Shown: positions 1 to 8,734 of the stretch, piece by piece
Layout of the letters: every line of letters starts with the position of its first letter
Position numbering within the stretch: position 1 is the stretch's first letter
From: an uncultured Ardenticatenia bacterium
GTDB lineage: Bacteria; Chloroflexota; Anaerolineae; 4572-78; NAK82
Length of the DNA: 64,000 nucleotides
Assembly (NCBI GenBank): GCA_937127125.1
Contig: CAKZLO010000032.1
Coordinates: forward strand, 81,328-145,327
Direction: 5' to 3'
Made by a program: the position numbers and the translations under genes
The notes under the pieces: generated by a model
The model's input: only the letters and a program-made list of their open reading frames with translations
Told to the model about the DNA's origin: nothing
Databases searched by the model: none

Positions 1-657
1 TCCGGCGGTGCCAATCCGTATGATTTGGCTGTGGCAGTTTCACCCGATTTTCAGGGTGGAACGCCACAACGTCCCGCAGCCAACGGTCTGCTTGTTGCCA
101 GTTTTGCGCATGGCATCCATATCTGGAGTTCGACGGAACAACGGTGGCGAACCGTTTCTGTTACGGTTCCGGCACGGCTAGAAGATTACGAGCCAACCAG
201 TGCACCGCTCACTGCCGGCGATATTGCCTTCTCTCCTGACTTTGCACAGGATGGCATCCTTTATGTCTATTCCGGTTATGCCGGCTTATTCCGTTCGAGC
301 GATGGTGGTCTCACATGGCAATTTGCTGGCCGGGGGTTGCCAACCCCTGTTCCACCCAGCAATACATTTCATCTAGAAGTGCTCTCAGCAAACATCGCTT
401 GCGTTTTGTTGGAGGACCCGCCACCTGAGGCGGAAGAGGAATCACTGGCACAGCTGCCACGCAGCAAGTGGCCACGCAACCTCTACTGTACGCGCGATGG
501 CGGTACGTCTTGGCGTATGCTCCAGCCTCCGCCGGAAGTGGGCGAGGTATCCACCTTCACAGCCAGACGAGACGAAACAGGGAGAATGGTATTGTACCTA
601 GGTGGGGTGCAGGGCGGAGTATTTGATTACGCAATCGAAACATTGGTGTGGCGATGA
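1..657 (+). CDS. C-terminal part of a beta-propeller (BNR/Asp-box) protein, 5' truncated by the window
   Basis: The frame is open from the first base to the stop at 655-657, so the gene begins before the window. Asp-box-like motifs RSSDGGLTW and CTRDGGTSW, and repeated SPDFxxDGxLYV phrases, are typical of YCF48/sortilin-type propellers built from exo-sialidase-like blades. Such proteins are usually extracytoplasmic binding or scaffold domains. No catalytic residue can be assigned and the substrate is unknown. The N-terminus and any signal peptide lie outside the window. A first internal Met is at 25 but is unlikely to be the start. Confidence 0.75.
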   Translation, partial: SGGANPYDLAVAVSPDFQGGTPQRPAANGLLVASFAHGIHIWSSTEQRWRTVSVTVPARLEDYEPTSAPLTAGDIAFSPDFAQDGILYVYSGYAGLFRSSDGGLTWQFAGRGLPTPVPPSNTFHLEVLSANIACVLLEDPPPEAEEESLAQLPRSKWPRNLYCTRDGGTSWRMLQPPPEVGEVSTFTARRDETGRMVLYLGGVQGGVFDYAIETLVWR

Positions 658-806
658 ATGGGGAGCCCGTTGCAGACTATTACTCAGGAGCGGTGTGGTG
701 CAGCGTTGTGGGATTGGTCGTTCCCTTTGGGCCAGCTAGAATTATATGGGTGCTCGCCACTATCCTTTAGATAAGAGTCCTTCTGTTACTGTTTGGCGTC
801 GAATCT

Positions 807-1454
807 TCAGCGTGGTGTAGAAGCCTCTTCCGACGTCAGCTCGTCCAAGGTTATTAGCTCTGTGACCACCTCATCTGGCTTTAGAATCAACAGACCTGCG
901 GAGGGTTTGAATCGTCCTAATGGAGCAACACCACCCGGATTGAATAAGAGGGTTTTCCCATGTCGCGCTTGGTAAGGTTGGTGAGTGTGACCAAAGACGA
1001 TCACGTCAGCCTGTGGATACATAGATAACAAACGGCGGGCAATCCGAGCGTTTGATCGGGTGCGGTTGGGTTCCAGCAGCTTCTCCCAAAACCAGTCGCT
1101 CGCCAGTGCCCAGAAGTTCGGCCAGCCCCCGTGGTTGAGTACCACATGATAGCCAAGCAGCGAAAAGTGCAGGTCGAACGGCAGTTCAATTCCACCATGG
1201 CTCAGCTCATTGGGTTTGAAGTGCAAATTTCCGCGCACAGCATAAAGTGGGGCTATCATCTCAAGTGGTCGGAGATATTCCATCTGATCTACGTCGCCTG
1301 CGTGAAGAATCAAGTCCACATCGCAGAAGATAGTCAGAAGTTGTCCGGGCAATTGCTTCAATCGGAAGGGTAAATGGGTATCAGCCAGCACCCCAATCTT
1401 CAGATTGTCCTTGTCCGTGATACCCGGAACGTCGACAAATTTTGTGTAATACAA
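807..1454 (-). CDS. Metallophosphoesterase (YfcE/MJ0936-like)
   Basis: 215 aa, a compact calcineurin-like phosphoesterase. The metal-binding blocks are visible in order: GVLADTH (D-x-H) near residue 23, LHAGDVD (GD) near 50, VRGNLH (GN) near 74, VLNHGG near 107 and VFGHTHQPY (GHTH) near 155. These ligate two divalent metals and cleave phosphodiesters; the physiological substrate is unknown for most members. The start is a TTG preceded by a G-rich Shine-Dalgarno stretch (GGGAAAGGGG). It is followed by the Nudix gene's convergent neighbourhood on the same strand, but no tight operon link is evident. Confidence 0.85.
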   Translation of the reverse strand: MYYTKFVDVPGITDKDNLKIGVLADTHLPFRLKQLPGQLLTIFCDVDLILHAGDVDQMEYLRPLEMIAPLYAVRGNLHFKPNELSHGGIELPFDLHFSLLGYHVVLNHGGWPNFWALASDWFWEKLLEPNRTRSNARIARRLLSMYPQADVIVFGHTHQPYQARHGKTLLFNPGGVAPLGRFKPSAGLLILKPDEVVTELITLDELTSEEASTPR

Positions 1455-1531
1455 GACCCCTTTCCCTCACCTAAGTGCAATGTGAATTCCAAGTGCTCGA
1501 AGACACACGGCTGAGAGGTCGATTGTTGGGC

Positions 1532-2077
1532 TCACATTATCAACATTTGCGCCATAAACAGCCCAACGATCGTCTTGGCGTCACATATTAGTCCTGACTT
1601 GACCATATCTAACGCCTGTTCCAATGGCAACGTGATGACTTCAATGGTCTCGTCCACGTCACGATTGGTTTCACCAACGGTGAGCCCAGTGGCCAAAAAC
1701 AAGTGAATGATTTCACTGCATACTCCTGGCATTGTGTAGAAGCTGGTGAGATAACGCCAGTGGGTAGCACGATCTCCTGTCTCCTCAGCCAGCTCACGTG
1801 GAGCTGCCTCCTCTGGGGTCTCCCCAGGCTGCAACGTGCCAGCAGGTAGCTCCAACAAGTACTTGCCGATAGCGGAGCGATACTGTCGCACCATACGTAC
1901 CTGACGGTCATCCGTGAGTGGGATAATCGTCACGGCACCTGGAGTGTTAACAATTTCACGGATTGTGGTACGGCCATCCGGTAGCTCGATCGTATCGACC
2001 CGAAAGCGCACAATGCGGCCGTCATAAATGGGTTGACTTTTGATAACCCGTTCTGGTTTTTCCAAAGTTTCAGACAC
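1532..2077 (-). CDS. Nudix hydrolase, ADP-ribose pyrophosphatase type
   Basis: About 181 aa from a GTG at 2077; the frame stays open upstream to 2167. I prefer the GTG because family homology begins right after it (SETLEKPERVIKSQ) and a purine-rich AGGGTAGAGA lies just before. The Nudix box is clear: GETPEEAAPRELAEETGD, matching G-x5-E-x7-R-E-U-x-E-E-x-G. The preceding beta strand region, VRQYRSAIGKYLLELPAG, is characteristic of ADP-ribose pyrophosphatases (NudF/YqkG type), which hydrolyse ADP-ribose to AMP and ribose-5-phosphate. Cytosolic housekeeping role. Confidence 0.85.
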   Translation of the reverse strand: MSETLEKPERVIKSQPIYDGRIVRFRVDTIELPDGRTTIREIVNTPGAVTIIPLTDDRQVRMVRQYRSAIGKYLLELPAGTLQPGETPEEAAPRELAEETGDRATHWRYLTSFYTMPGVCSEIIHLFLATGLTVGETNRDVDETIEVITLPLEQALDMVKSGLICDAKTIVGLFMAQMLIM

Positions 2078-2276
2078 TGTCTCTACCCTGAGTTGTATGG
2101 ATGAATTCGACTTCGTTCGAATGAGTATAGAACGAAACACAGTGTGTCGCAATGCTTGCATATGCACTTGGTAGTGGACGATAGGGCATAATCCCAGTCT
2201 GTAGAATCATCCGTGTTGGTTCTTAGCCTTGCTGTGATTCCCGCGAATCAGAGGTTCATCCATTTTCAGTTGACCT

Positions 2277-2305
2277 TTGCACACCACTAATCTTGATGTT
2301 ACAAT
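2277..2305 (+). promoter_or_regulatory. Sigma70-type promoter of the GNAT gene, probably leaderless
   Basis: TTGCAC (2277-2282), 17-bp spacer, TACAAT (2300-2305). The start codon at 2312 lies six bases after the -10 box, so the predicted transcription start coincides with the ATG and no Shine-Dalgarno is present. Confidence 0.55.
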
Positions 2306-2311
2306 GAAACT

Positions 2312-2842
2312 ATGCTGGTCCGTGCAGCACAGTTAGGTGATCTGAACGCCTGTTACGAGATGGACAAATCGTATCTGACCGATCACGTGTGGCAAATGCA
2401 GTCGCACGGAAGTGGTCGCGCAATCGAAACGCGATTTGACCTAATACGCCTGCCACGACCTATGAAGGTGGAATATCCACGCCACCCAGATGAGTTGCTT
2501 GATAACTGGCGCCGTGAGGAGTGCTTCCTAGTGGCTGTGGACGATGCAGACAACGTATTGGGGTTCCTGGATATGACTGTCCAAGCGTGGCATAACACAG
2601 CCTGGATTCGCAACCTCGTAGTGAATAAGGATCAACGTCGTCAGGGTATCGGCACCAATTTGCTGCGCTCTGCCCGCGCTTGGGCATGCGAGCAGGGATT
2701 AAGTAATATAATGGCTGAAGCTCAGACAAAGAACTATCCTGCTATCAGTTTTTGGCAGAAACATGGTTTTGTGTACTGCGGCTACAACGATCGTTATTAC
2801 CCGAATGGAGACATCGTTGTTTTCTTTTATCTGCGACTCTGA
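2312..2842 (+). CDS. GNAT-family N-acetyltransferase
   Basis: 176 aa with the acetyl-CoA binding block RRQGIGTNLLRSARAWA (Q/R-x-x-G-x-G/A motif) near residue 110 and the GNAT tail ISFWQKHGFVYCGYNDRYY. It should transfer an acetyl group from acetyl-CoA to an amine; substrate unknown. The N-terminal third is longer than in minimal GNATs. The promoter spacing suggests a leaderless transcript. A short gap separates it from the following membrane sensor on the same strand, so co-transcription is possible. Confidence 0.85.
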   Translation: MLVRAAQLGDLNACYEMDKSYLTDHVWQMQSHGSGRAIETRFDLIRLPRPMKVEYPRHPDELLDNWRREECFLVAVDDADNVLGFLDMTVQAWHNTAWIRNLVVNKDQRRQGIGTNLLRSARAWACEQGLSNIMAEAQTKNYPAISFWQKHGFVYCGYNDRYYPNGDIVVFFYLRL

Positions 2843-2866
2843 TTCAGCGTTTCGGCGTGCAGATGA

Positions 2867-4855
2867 ATGGAACCTCTGGCGATTAATCTAATTTCTCTGT
2901 TGTCCTCGCTTAATCGGGCGATCTCTATCGCTATTGTTATCCTGAGCTTTTCGTTATTGGTCTATATACTCACTTACAATCTGCGCAGCTCGGTAGCACG
3001 TTCTTTCAGCACTCTGATCGCCTGTGTGTGCATTACCTATACGGGAGATGCAGCGCTCTTTGCCACTACATCTCTGGAGAGCGCCATGCCATGGCTGAAA
3101 CTGCAATGGATTGGCATCGCATTTACCCCGGCTGCTTACCTGCATTTCTCAGACTCTCTGTTGCGCACAACCAATTCGCTTTCCGCTTTACGTCGTTGGG
3201 CGGTGCGCGCCGGGTATCTTATCGGCTTCATATTGGTACCTCTAGCTTTCTGGACACCCTTATTGGTGTACGATGGCATCCATAGTCCTGGTCTCACACA
3301 GTTTCGCGCTGGCCCCCTGTTCTGGCTGTTTAGCGCCTATTTCTTCGCAACGGTGATATGGGGTGCCTATAACACTATGCAGGCGCGTCGACGCTGCCTA
3401 ACACACACATCGCGCCGGCGTATGACCTACTTAGCAGCTTCATTTGCGGCGCCAGCATTGGGTGTCTTCCCTTATCTATTGTTGGCCAGCACGCCATCGA
3501 CGTTCCTTTCCCAAGCAGCTTTCTTTACTATGCTGTTTGTTGGTAATTTAGGCATTGCAGCGATGATCGCTGTGATGGCTTACAGTGTGGCTTATTTCGG
3601 CGTGCTCACACCCGACCGTGTGGTAAAGCACAATTTGATCCACTTCTTGCTCCGTGGACCCCTGCTTGCCACAGTGGTAATTTTCGTCTTCCTAGCAATG
3701 CCGAAAGTGGCCTACATTCTCAATTTGCCACGGGAAGCTGTTTTGGTAGCGACAGTGGCGTTTGTAATCGTAATTGGCCAGCTGGTGATCAATTTGGCCA
3801 AGCCAGCGATTGATCAGCTGGTTTTCCATCGGGATCGCGAGGAAGTGGTGTGGATTCAGGAGCTGGATCGTCGCCTTTTGACCACGACTGACTTGCAGCA
3901 GGCACTGGAGAACATTTTAGCCGCTCTGTGTGAGGTGTTGCGCGTGCGCACCGGTTTCATTGCCAACGTTGGGGCACGCTCTGGGCCGCGCCTGGAGACC
4001 TATTACGGTTCTCAGGAAGTTATCGAGTCGGCCTTACGCACAGTCAAGGTAGATGCTTTAGTCGCCGCCGCGCGCGATGGTCGATCGGGCGAAGTCTTTG
4101 TACGTCAGGACGGCTTCTGGTTTGCCTTGTTGCGTACCCAGTCGCGCGACACCATACTCGGGTTGCTGGCACTTGAGGCGGGTGATCGGACCGAGCTCAC
4201 CGAACACGAGCGAGAAGTAGCGACCGCCTTGGTCGCCCAGGCCGAACGTGCGTTAGAAGACCGCGCGTTACAACACAACGTCTTCAATGTGTTACGACGT
4301 ATTATCCCTGAGCTGGAGCAGGTGCAGCGCCTTCGTGGGACCACCCGCTACGCCGGTTCACCAGGATTGGAGACGCTCTCTCTGAGCAGCCCTATCCATT
4401 CTCCTGAATTCACCCAGATGGTGCGCGATGCTCTGAACCATTACTGGGGTGGACCTCAGCTGGCACATAGCCCTTTGTTGGGGCTGCGCGTGGTGCAGGA
4501 GTCCTTGGCGCAGCATCAAGGCAATCCTGTGCGTGCTCTGCGCGCTGTGTTGGGACAAGCAATTGCCAACTTGCGTCCCGACGGCGAACGGAAGATAACA
4601 GCTGCTGAATGGCTGCTTTACAATATCCTGGAGCTCAAGTTCATTCAGGGGTTGCGTGTACGTGATGTAGCACAGCACCTAGCTATGAGCGAGTCAGACC
4701 TCTATCGTAAACAGCGTATTGCTATTGAGGAAGTAGCACGAGCCCTGAAGGCTATGGAACAGCAGGGCATAGCCAGAGATGAGGCGGAAAAGTCGGCTAC
4801 AACACGGCGCACGCGAAGAAAACAGGATCAGTCGCTGACCATGCAAAGCCGGTAA
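2867..4855 (+). CDS. Membrane sensor: 7TM-type N-terminus, GAF domain, C-terminal HTH-like region
   Basis: 662 aa. About seven to eight hydrophobic helices occupy residues 10-310, resembling the 7TM module found in front of some histidine kinases. A GAF-like domain spans roughly 335-480. No HisKA/HATPase blocks (H-box, N-box, G-box) follow. Instead the C-terminal ~100 residues are helical and end in RVRDVAQHLAMSESDLYRK, which reads as a helix-turn-helix. This suggests a membrane-bound one-component regulator rather than a kinase. The basic tail (TTRRTRRKQ) could touch DNA. Ligand and targets are unknown. Confidence 0.6.
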   Translation: MEPLAINLISLLSSLNRAISIAIVILSFSLLVYILTYNLRSSVARSFSTLIACVCITYTGDAALFATTSLESAMPWLKLQWIGIAFTPAAYLHFSDSLLRTTNSLSALRRWAVRAGYLIGFILVPLAFWTPLLVYDGIHSPGLTQFRAGPLFWLFSAYFFATVIWGAYNTMQARRRCLTHTSRRRMTYLAASFAAPALGVFPYLLLASTPSTFLSQAAFFTMLFVGNLGIAAMIAVMAYSVAYFGVLTPDRVVKHNLIHFLLRGPLLATVVIFVFLAMPKVAYILNLPREAVLVATVAFVIVIGQLVINLAKPAIDQLVFHRDREEVVWIQELDRRLLTTTDLQQALENILAALCEVLRVRTGFIANVGARSGPRLETYYGSQEVIESALRTVKVDALVAAARDGRSGEVFVRQDGFWFALLRTQSRDTILGLLALEAGDRTELTEHEREVATALVAQAERALEDRALQHNVFNVLRRIIPELEQVQRLRGTTRYAGSPGLETLSLSSPIHSPEFTQMVRDALNHYWGGPQLAHSPLLGLRVVQESLAQHQGNPVRALRAVLGQAIANLRPDGERKITAAEWLLYNILELKFIQGLRVRDVAQHLAMSESDLYRKQRIAIEEVARALKAMEQQGIARDEAEKSATTRRTRRKQDQSLTMQSR

Positions 4856-4874
4856 GTCTTGGGGTGTCCATAGT

Positions 4875-5687
4875 CTATTCAGGCATGTAGTCCACCAACC
4901 TGACTGATACAGTGGCTGCAGCCGCCTTTTGCACCAGCGAGCGGACCGGATGCATACCTAGCAACATCCAGCGCTCACGGAGAGTGCCTGCTACCAACAT
5001 TCCTACTACCTGACCCGTATGTTCACTCACCAGTGGGGAGCCGCTGCCGCTCCACTGTGCCAAGGAGAAAGGGAGGTCCATCAGCACCCACACAGCTTTC
5101 CCATCCACCGACTGTACGGTGCCACCTAGAATGTGTTGGCCTCCCCCATTACCACCCAGACATTTGTATAGTAAGACGCGCTCACCCGGTAGAGGTGCAC
5201 CCCGTGGATCGGGCCACAGCACGTAGGCCGGATCTATGTCCGGGTCAGAGTGCAATAGCAGGTAATCCACTGTCAAATCGTCGCTATCGCGTGGCCGGCC
5301 AATGGGGATGTATACCGCATCGAAATCGACTGTGTATCCGGACGGTTGAGCATGTAGACGTATGCGCTCCAGCGGACGCCTCGGGTCACCTGGCCTCGCG
5401 CTGTGCGCTGTAGTCACACCAAACACATGCCCATCATTAAGTGCTAAGAGAAAACCACAGCCCACCATAGAGTATCCCTCATCGCGATACTGCACCCACT
5501 CTTGAAACGCCACATTACCACTTGGAATTTCGCCACGGGGAACCGAAATAGTCGGAGGCGGTGGTGTGGGATCGGGTGGTGGCCCCATCACTAACCGCAC
5601 CGAGGACACTGCCAGTGTCACGCTGCTAATTATAACTGCCGAGGGAATCGCTAACACCGAAGCTCGCAGAATGAAGCCAAAGTTCAT
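4875..5687 (-). CDS. Trypsin-like serine protease, membrane-anchored or secreted
   Basis: 270 aa. A hydrophobic N-terminal segment (residues 5-30, signal or anchor) is followed by a proline-rich spacer (PPPDPTPPPP). The chymotrypsin-fold triad can be placed: His in GVTTAHS, Asp in DSDDLTVDYLLL and Ser in WSGSGSPLV, where GSGSP matches the usual G-x-S-G/S-x-P nucleophile loop. It probably cleaves proteins outside the membrane. It is convergent with the sensor gene, 20 bases away, and upstream of the YhfC-like gene. Divergent enough that the active-site assignment is moderately certain. Confidence 0.65.
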   Translation of the reverse strand: MNFGFILRASVLAIPSAVIISSVTLAVSSVRLVMGPPPDPTPPPPTISVPRGEIPSGNVAFQEWVQYRDEGYSMVGCGFLLALNDGHVFGVTTAHSARPGDPRRPLERIRLHAQPSGYTVDFDAVYIPIGRPRDSDDLTVDYLLLHSDPDIDPAYVLWPDPRGAPLPGERVLLYKCLGGNGGGQHILGGTVQSVDGKAVWVLMDLPFSLAQWSGSGSPLVSEHTGQVVGMLVAGTLRERWMLLGMHPVRSLVQKAAAATVSVRLVDYMPE

Positions 5688-5772
5688 TCTTGTCCTGCTC
5701 CGCCCGCCTTATGTACGCGTAGTATGAAACAAGAAGATGGATTCTGAGCGTCAGAGCTAATTGTGAATGGTG

Positions 5773-6540
5773 CTAATCCTGCTTTTCATCCCGAAGGCGC
5801 ACAATCACCCAGCCCGAAACGGCTGCCGCGATGGCAAGTCCGAGTTCTGTCAACGGTAGGTCGAGCGTGCGACTGCCCCACACCGCCCAAGCATCGAAAA
5901 TCGTGTGTGCTGCTACAGCAATCAGGAAATAGGTAAAACGCGAGTGTGTGATGGCGTGCATCACCAAGACAGCCATGCAAATATGAAGAAGGATGGCGAA
6001 GACTCGCTCCAAGCCAGCTAACAAAGGTGTGTACCAGGGTGCGCTCCAAAAGAGATGTAGGGATTGCTCGGCCTGAGTCGCAGCTTCACCCTCCAATCCT
6101 AGTGCTTGCGTTCCTGCTGTCTGCACGACCAACATTGAAACAACTGTAGCTACAGCCAACAGACCCAGAATGACTGCTTCAGTGCCACCATGACCGGCGC
6201 CAAACTGCAGTGCCTCCTTCCAGCCGCGTGTCCTTCGCAGAGCGAAGCGCAGTACCAACCAGCGAGCAGTTTGCTCACACACACCCGCACTCAGCCCGGC
6301 AGCCAGTGCCATCAGCGGCAGTGGCCAGAGACCCACGCCCCATGCTCCAGTCAACAGTCCGAGTGCATAGTTAAGCGGCAAGTGAACGACCTGAGAGGCG
6401 ACAAAAGTTGCGCCACCAGCTAGGTAGATGCGCCAGGCCACACCGAAGTGCCTCCGGATCCACCACCCTACCAAGATGGGCAGCGCCAACATCAAGGGCA
6501 GCTGTACCACCAGAACAAGGGCGAGAAAAGGCACATTCAT
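5773..6540 (-). CDS. YhfC-family (glutamic-type) intramembrane protease
   Basis: 255 aa with about seven transmembrane helices. The family hallmark is in the middle: [16 protein letters not shown], with the conserved His and Glu, followed later by [13 protein letters not shown]. YhfC proteins are related to CAAX-type glutamic intramembrane proteases, and their substrates are mostly unknown. The start overlaps the end of the Kbl-like gene by four bases (6537-6540), so the two are translationally coupled although no functional link is known. Confidence 0.8.
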   Translation of the reverse strand: MNVPFLALVLVVQLPLMLALPILVGWWIRRHFGVAWRIYLAGGATFVASQVVHLPLNYALGLLTGAWGVGLWPLPLMALAAGLSAGVCEQTARWLVLRFALRRTRGWKEALQFGAGHGGTEAVILGLLAVATVVSMLVVQTAGTQALGLEGEAATQAEQSLHLFWSAPWYTPLLAGLERVFAILLHICMAVLVMHAITHSRFTYFLIAVAAHTIFDAWAVWGSRTLDLPLTELGLAIAAAVSGWVIVRLRDEKQD

Positions 6541-7721
6541 CGGATGGCACCCAGTTCGCGTCCCACACGAGCAATGATGGTTAGTGCTTCATCCATATGC
6601 TCACGTTCATGCGCCGCTGAAAGCATAAAGCGGATTCGCGCCTTGCCAAGCGGAACAGTGGGGTAAGAGATAGCGGTGGCAAACACCCCCTCCTCGAACA
6701 AGCGCTGGCTAAACCGTTGCGTCAACATCTCGTCTTTCAGCATAAGTGGGGTAATCGGTGTCGTACTCTTACCAATGTCAAAACCGAGCAGTTGCATCTG
6801 ATCCTTGAAGTAATAGGTGTTCTTCCACAGCTTGTTTACCAGCTCGGTACTCTCCTCCAGGATGGAGATAGCCGCCAGACAGGCTGCCGTGTCGGCAGGC
6901 GTCATCGCTGAGGAGAAGAGAAAAGGTCTGGCGCGCTGGCGTAGCCATTCAATGATGACTGCCTTGCCAGCGACATATCCCCCTACCACACCAAAAGCTT
7001 TGGACATGGTGCCGATCTCAATGTCCACGCGTCCTTGCAGGCCGAAGTGATGCACAATCCCTCGTCCTCCTTCTCCCAACACCCCTTCACCGTGGGCATC
7101 ATCCACCATTATCATACAATCAAACTCGTCAGCCAGCGCTACCAATTCGGGCAGCGGGGCGATATCTCCGTCCATGCTGAACACACCGTCGGTTACCAGC
7201 AGCGCCCGCTGATAGTGCGAACGTCGCTCGCTCAGCAGTGAGCGCAACGCAGCTGGGTCGTTGTGGGGATAGCGGACAATGTCTGCGCGACTTAGCCGGC
7301 AGCCATCGATGATGCTGGCATGGTTCAGCTCGTCGGAGAAGATAGCATCGCCGGTTCCTACCAGTGCCGGGATAGCACCCAAATTGGCGCAGAAACCGGA
7401 TTGAAAGACAAGAGCGGCCTCCGCTTCCTTGAACCGCGCTAGGCGAGCTTCCAGCTCATTGTGTAAAGCGATCGTGCCAGCAATAGTGCGCACCGCAGCT
7501 GGACCAGCTCCAAATCTTTCACACGCCTCCTTAGCTGCTTGCACGAGTCTTACATCGTTAGCCAGACCCAGATAGTTGTTAGAGCAGAAGTTCAGTACAC
7601 GGCGACCATCTACCTCCAACCATGGTCCCTGAGGTGATGTGATGGTGCGGATGGTTACATAGAGGTTCTTCTCATGTAGCTCGCGCAGGGCATCTTCGAT
7701 CCATGCCAATCTGTCTCCCAT
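6537..7721 (-). CDS. kbl: Glycine C-acetyltransferase / BioF-like alpha-oxoamine synthase
   Basis: 394 aa from the ATG at 7721, chosen because GAGATGGAGG lies just upstream; the frame is open to 7733. PLP-dependent fold type I enzyme. The Schiff-base lysine is in [12 protein letters not shown], the aspartate pair in [12 protein letters not shown], and the N-terminal signature is [11 protein letters not shown]. Alpha-oxoamine synthases condense an amino acid with an acyl-CoA. The closest reading is 2-amino-3-ketobutyrate CoA ligase (glycine + acetyl-CoA, threonine breakdown), but 8-amino-7-oxononanoate synthase cannot be excluded. No tdh or other bio gene is adjacent. Confidence 0.85.
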   Translation of the reverse strand: MGDRLAWIEDALRELHEKNLYVTIRTITSPQGPWLEVDGRRVLNFCSNNYLGLANDVRLVQAAKEACERFGAGPAAVRTIAGTIALHNELEARLARFKEAEAALVFQSGFCANLGAIPALVGTGDAIFSDELNHASIIDGCRLSRADIVRYPHNDPAALRSLLSERRSHYQRALLVTDGVFSMDGDIAPLPELVALADEFDCMIMVDDAHGEGVLGEGGRGIVHHFGLQGRVDIEIGTMSKAFGVVGGYVAGKAVIIEWLRQRARPFLFSSAMTPADTAACLAAISILEESTELVNKLWKNTYYFKDQMQLLGFDIGKSTTPITPLMLKDEMLTQRFSQRLFEEGVFATAISYPTVPLGKARIRFMLSAAHEREHMDEALTIIARVGRELGAIR

Positions 7722-7900
7722 GAAAACCTCCATCTCTTAAGAGTGATGTGGAATGAGCTTAAGAAAGGCTAGCAAGGCGCTGTAGTCGTCGCCGAGCAGA
7801 TATGAACGACCGGATGATCGGGGGGTAACGATTGAAACAATGACAGCTCCCCTCTCCCAACGTCTTTGACAAACCCTGTGCACTATAGGATAATCCAACT

Positions 7901-8494
7901 TCAGGAAGCCCAGCCCATCAATACCAGGCTGATGAGCACCAAAAGACCTGAGATTGCCGTGACTGTCAGGCATCCTATCACCGCCAAAGCAGGAATGGGT
8001 ATCGCTGGGGCCGGCTGTTCTGCACTTGGCTCAAGCACAAGCTTGTCTGGCGAGGCGGATGCTTGAGGTGTCGCCATGGCCAGTTGGCGGGACTGCCGAG
8101 CTGGTACAGGTCTCACACCTTGTGATGACCGAGCTGGCAATTTATCCGGCTCAGTGACCGTTGGAACAGGTGCTGATACCAAGGGCTTTATTGAGGGCGA
8201 GATTGTTTCAGAGCGTAAGGGTTCGGTGGGATGGTGATGTGTGATCTCGCGGCGACTACCACGAAGAGCATCACGCAGACGGGCACGTGTTGTCTCATTG
8301 AGCGGATTAATTGCTAGTGCTCGTTCAAGACACATTTGATATTCGGCGTCTGTCTCGACCACCGTGCTCAGCCACAACCAAGCTTGTTCATTATTGGGGT
8401 CGCGTCGCAGAGCCTCACGTAACCATGCGCGTGCCTCAGCGCGGCGCCCTTGGCGTGCGGCATAGATGCCTTGTTGTAGCGCATCTAAGTCCAT
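7901..8494 (-). CDS. Small TPR protein with C-terminal membrane anchor
   Basis: About 197 aa starting at the ATG at 8494, after a GGGAG element; upstream codons to 8590 look non-coding. Residues 1-70 form TPR-like helices (MDLDALQQGIYAARQGRRAE, DPNNEQAWLWLSTVV, INPLNETTRARLRDAL). A low-complexity Pro/Ser/Thr linker follows. The last ~30 residues are a hydrophobic anchor (IPIPALAVIGCLTVTAISG). This layout is common for small tail-anchored TPR proteins in Chloroflexota. Role unknown, presumably protein-protein contact at the membrane. Confidence 0.7.
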   Translation of the reverse strand: MDLDALQQGIYAARQGRRAEARAWLREALRRDPNNEQAWLWLSTVVETDAEYQMCLERALAINPLNETTRARLRDALRGSRREITHHHPTEPLRSETISPSIKPLVSAPVPTVTEPDKLPARSSQGVRPVPARQSRQLAMATPQASASPDKLVLEPSAEQPAPAIPIPALAVIGCLTVTAISGLLVLISLVLMGWAS

Positions 8495-8734
8495 CGAGAG
8501 ATACTCCCTTGCCTGACGAAGGAACAGCACAGGCAGTCTAATACAGCCCATTATAGCGGGCAAACGTCTTAATGGCAAGAGACTTGTCATAAATTATCAT
8601 TTTGCCCTATGAACCGATCATTGTTAAGATGAAAAAATGTTGTCTCGGCCATTACTGTCACGCGCCTGTGGCAAACATAGGGGCTGTGAGACCTAACATA
8701 TGTGAGATCATTCCTGACAGTTAGAGGAGAGTAT

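Noticed and set aside
8591..8734. T-box or other riboswitch before pheS
   Set aside because: No TGGNACCGCG-like antiterminator or specifier structure is visible.
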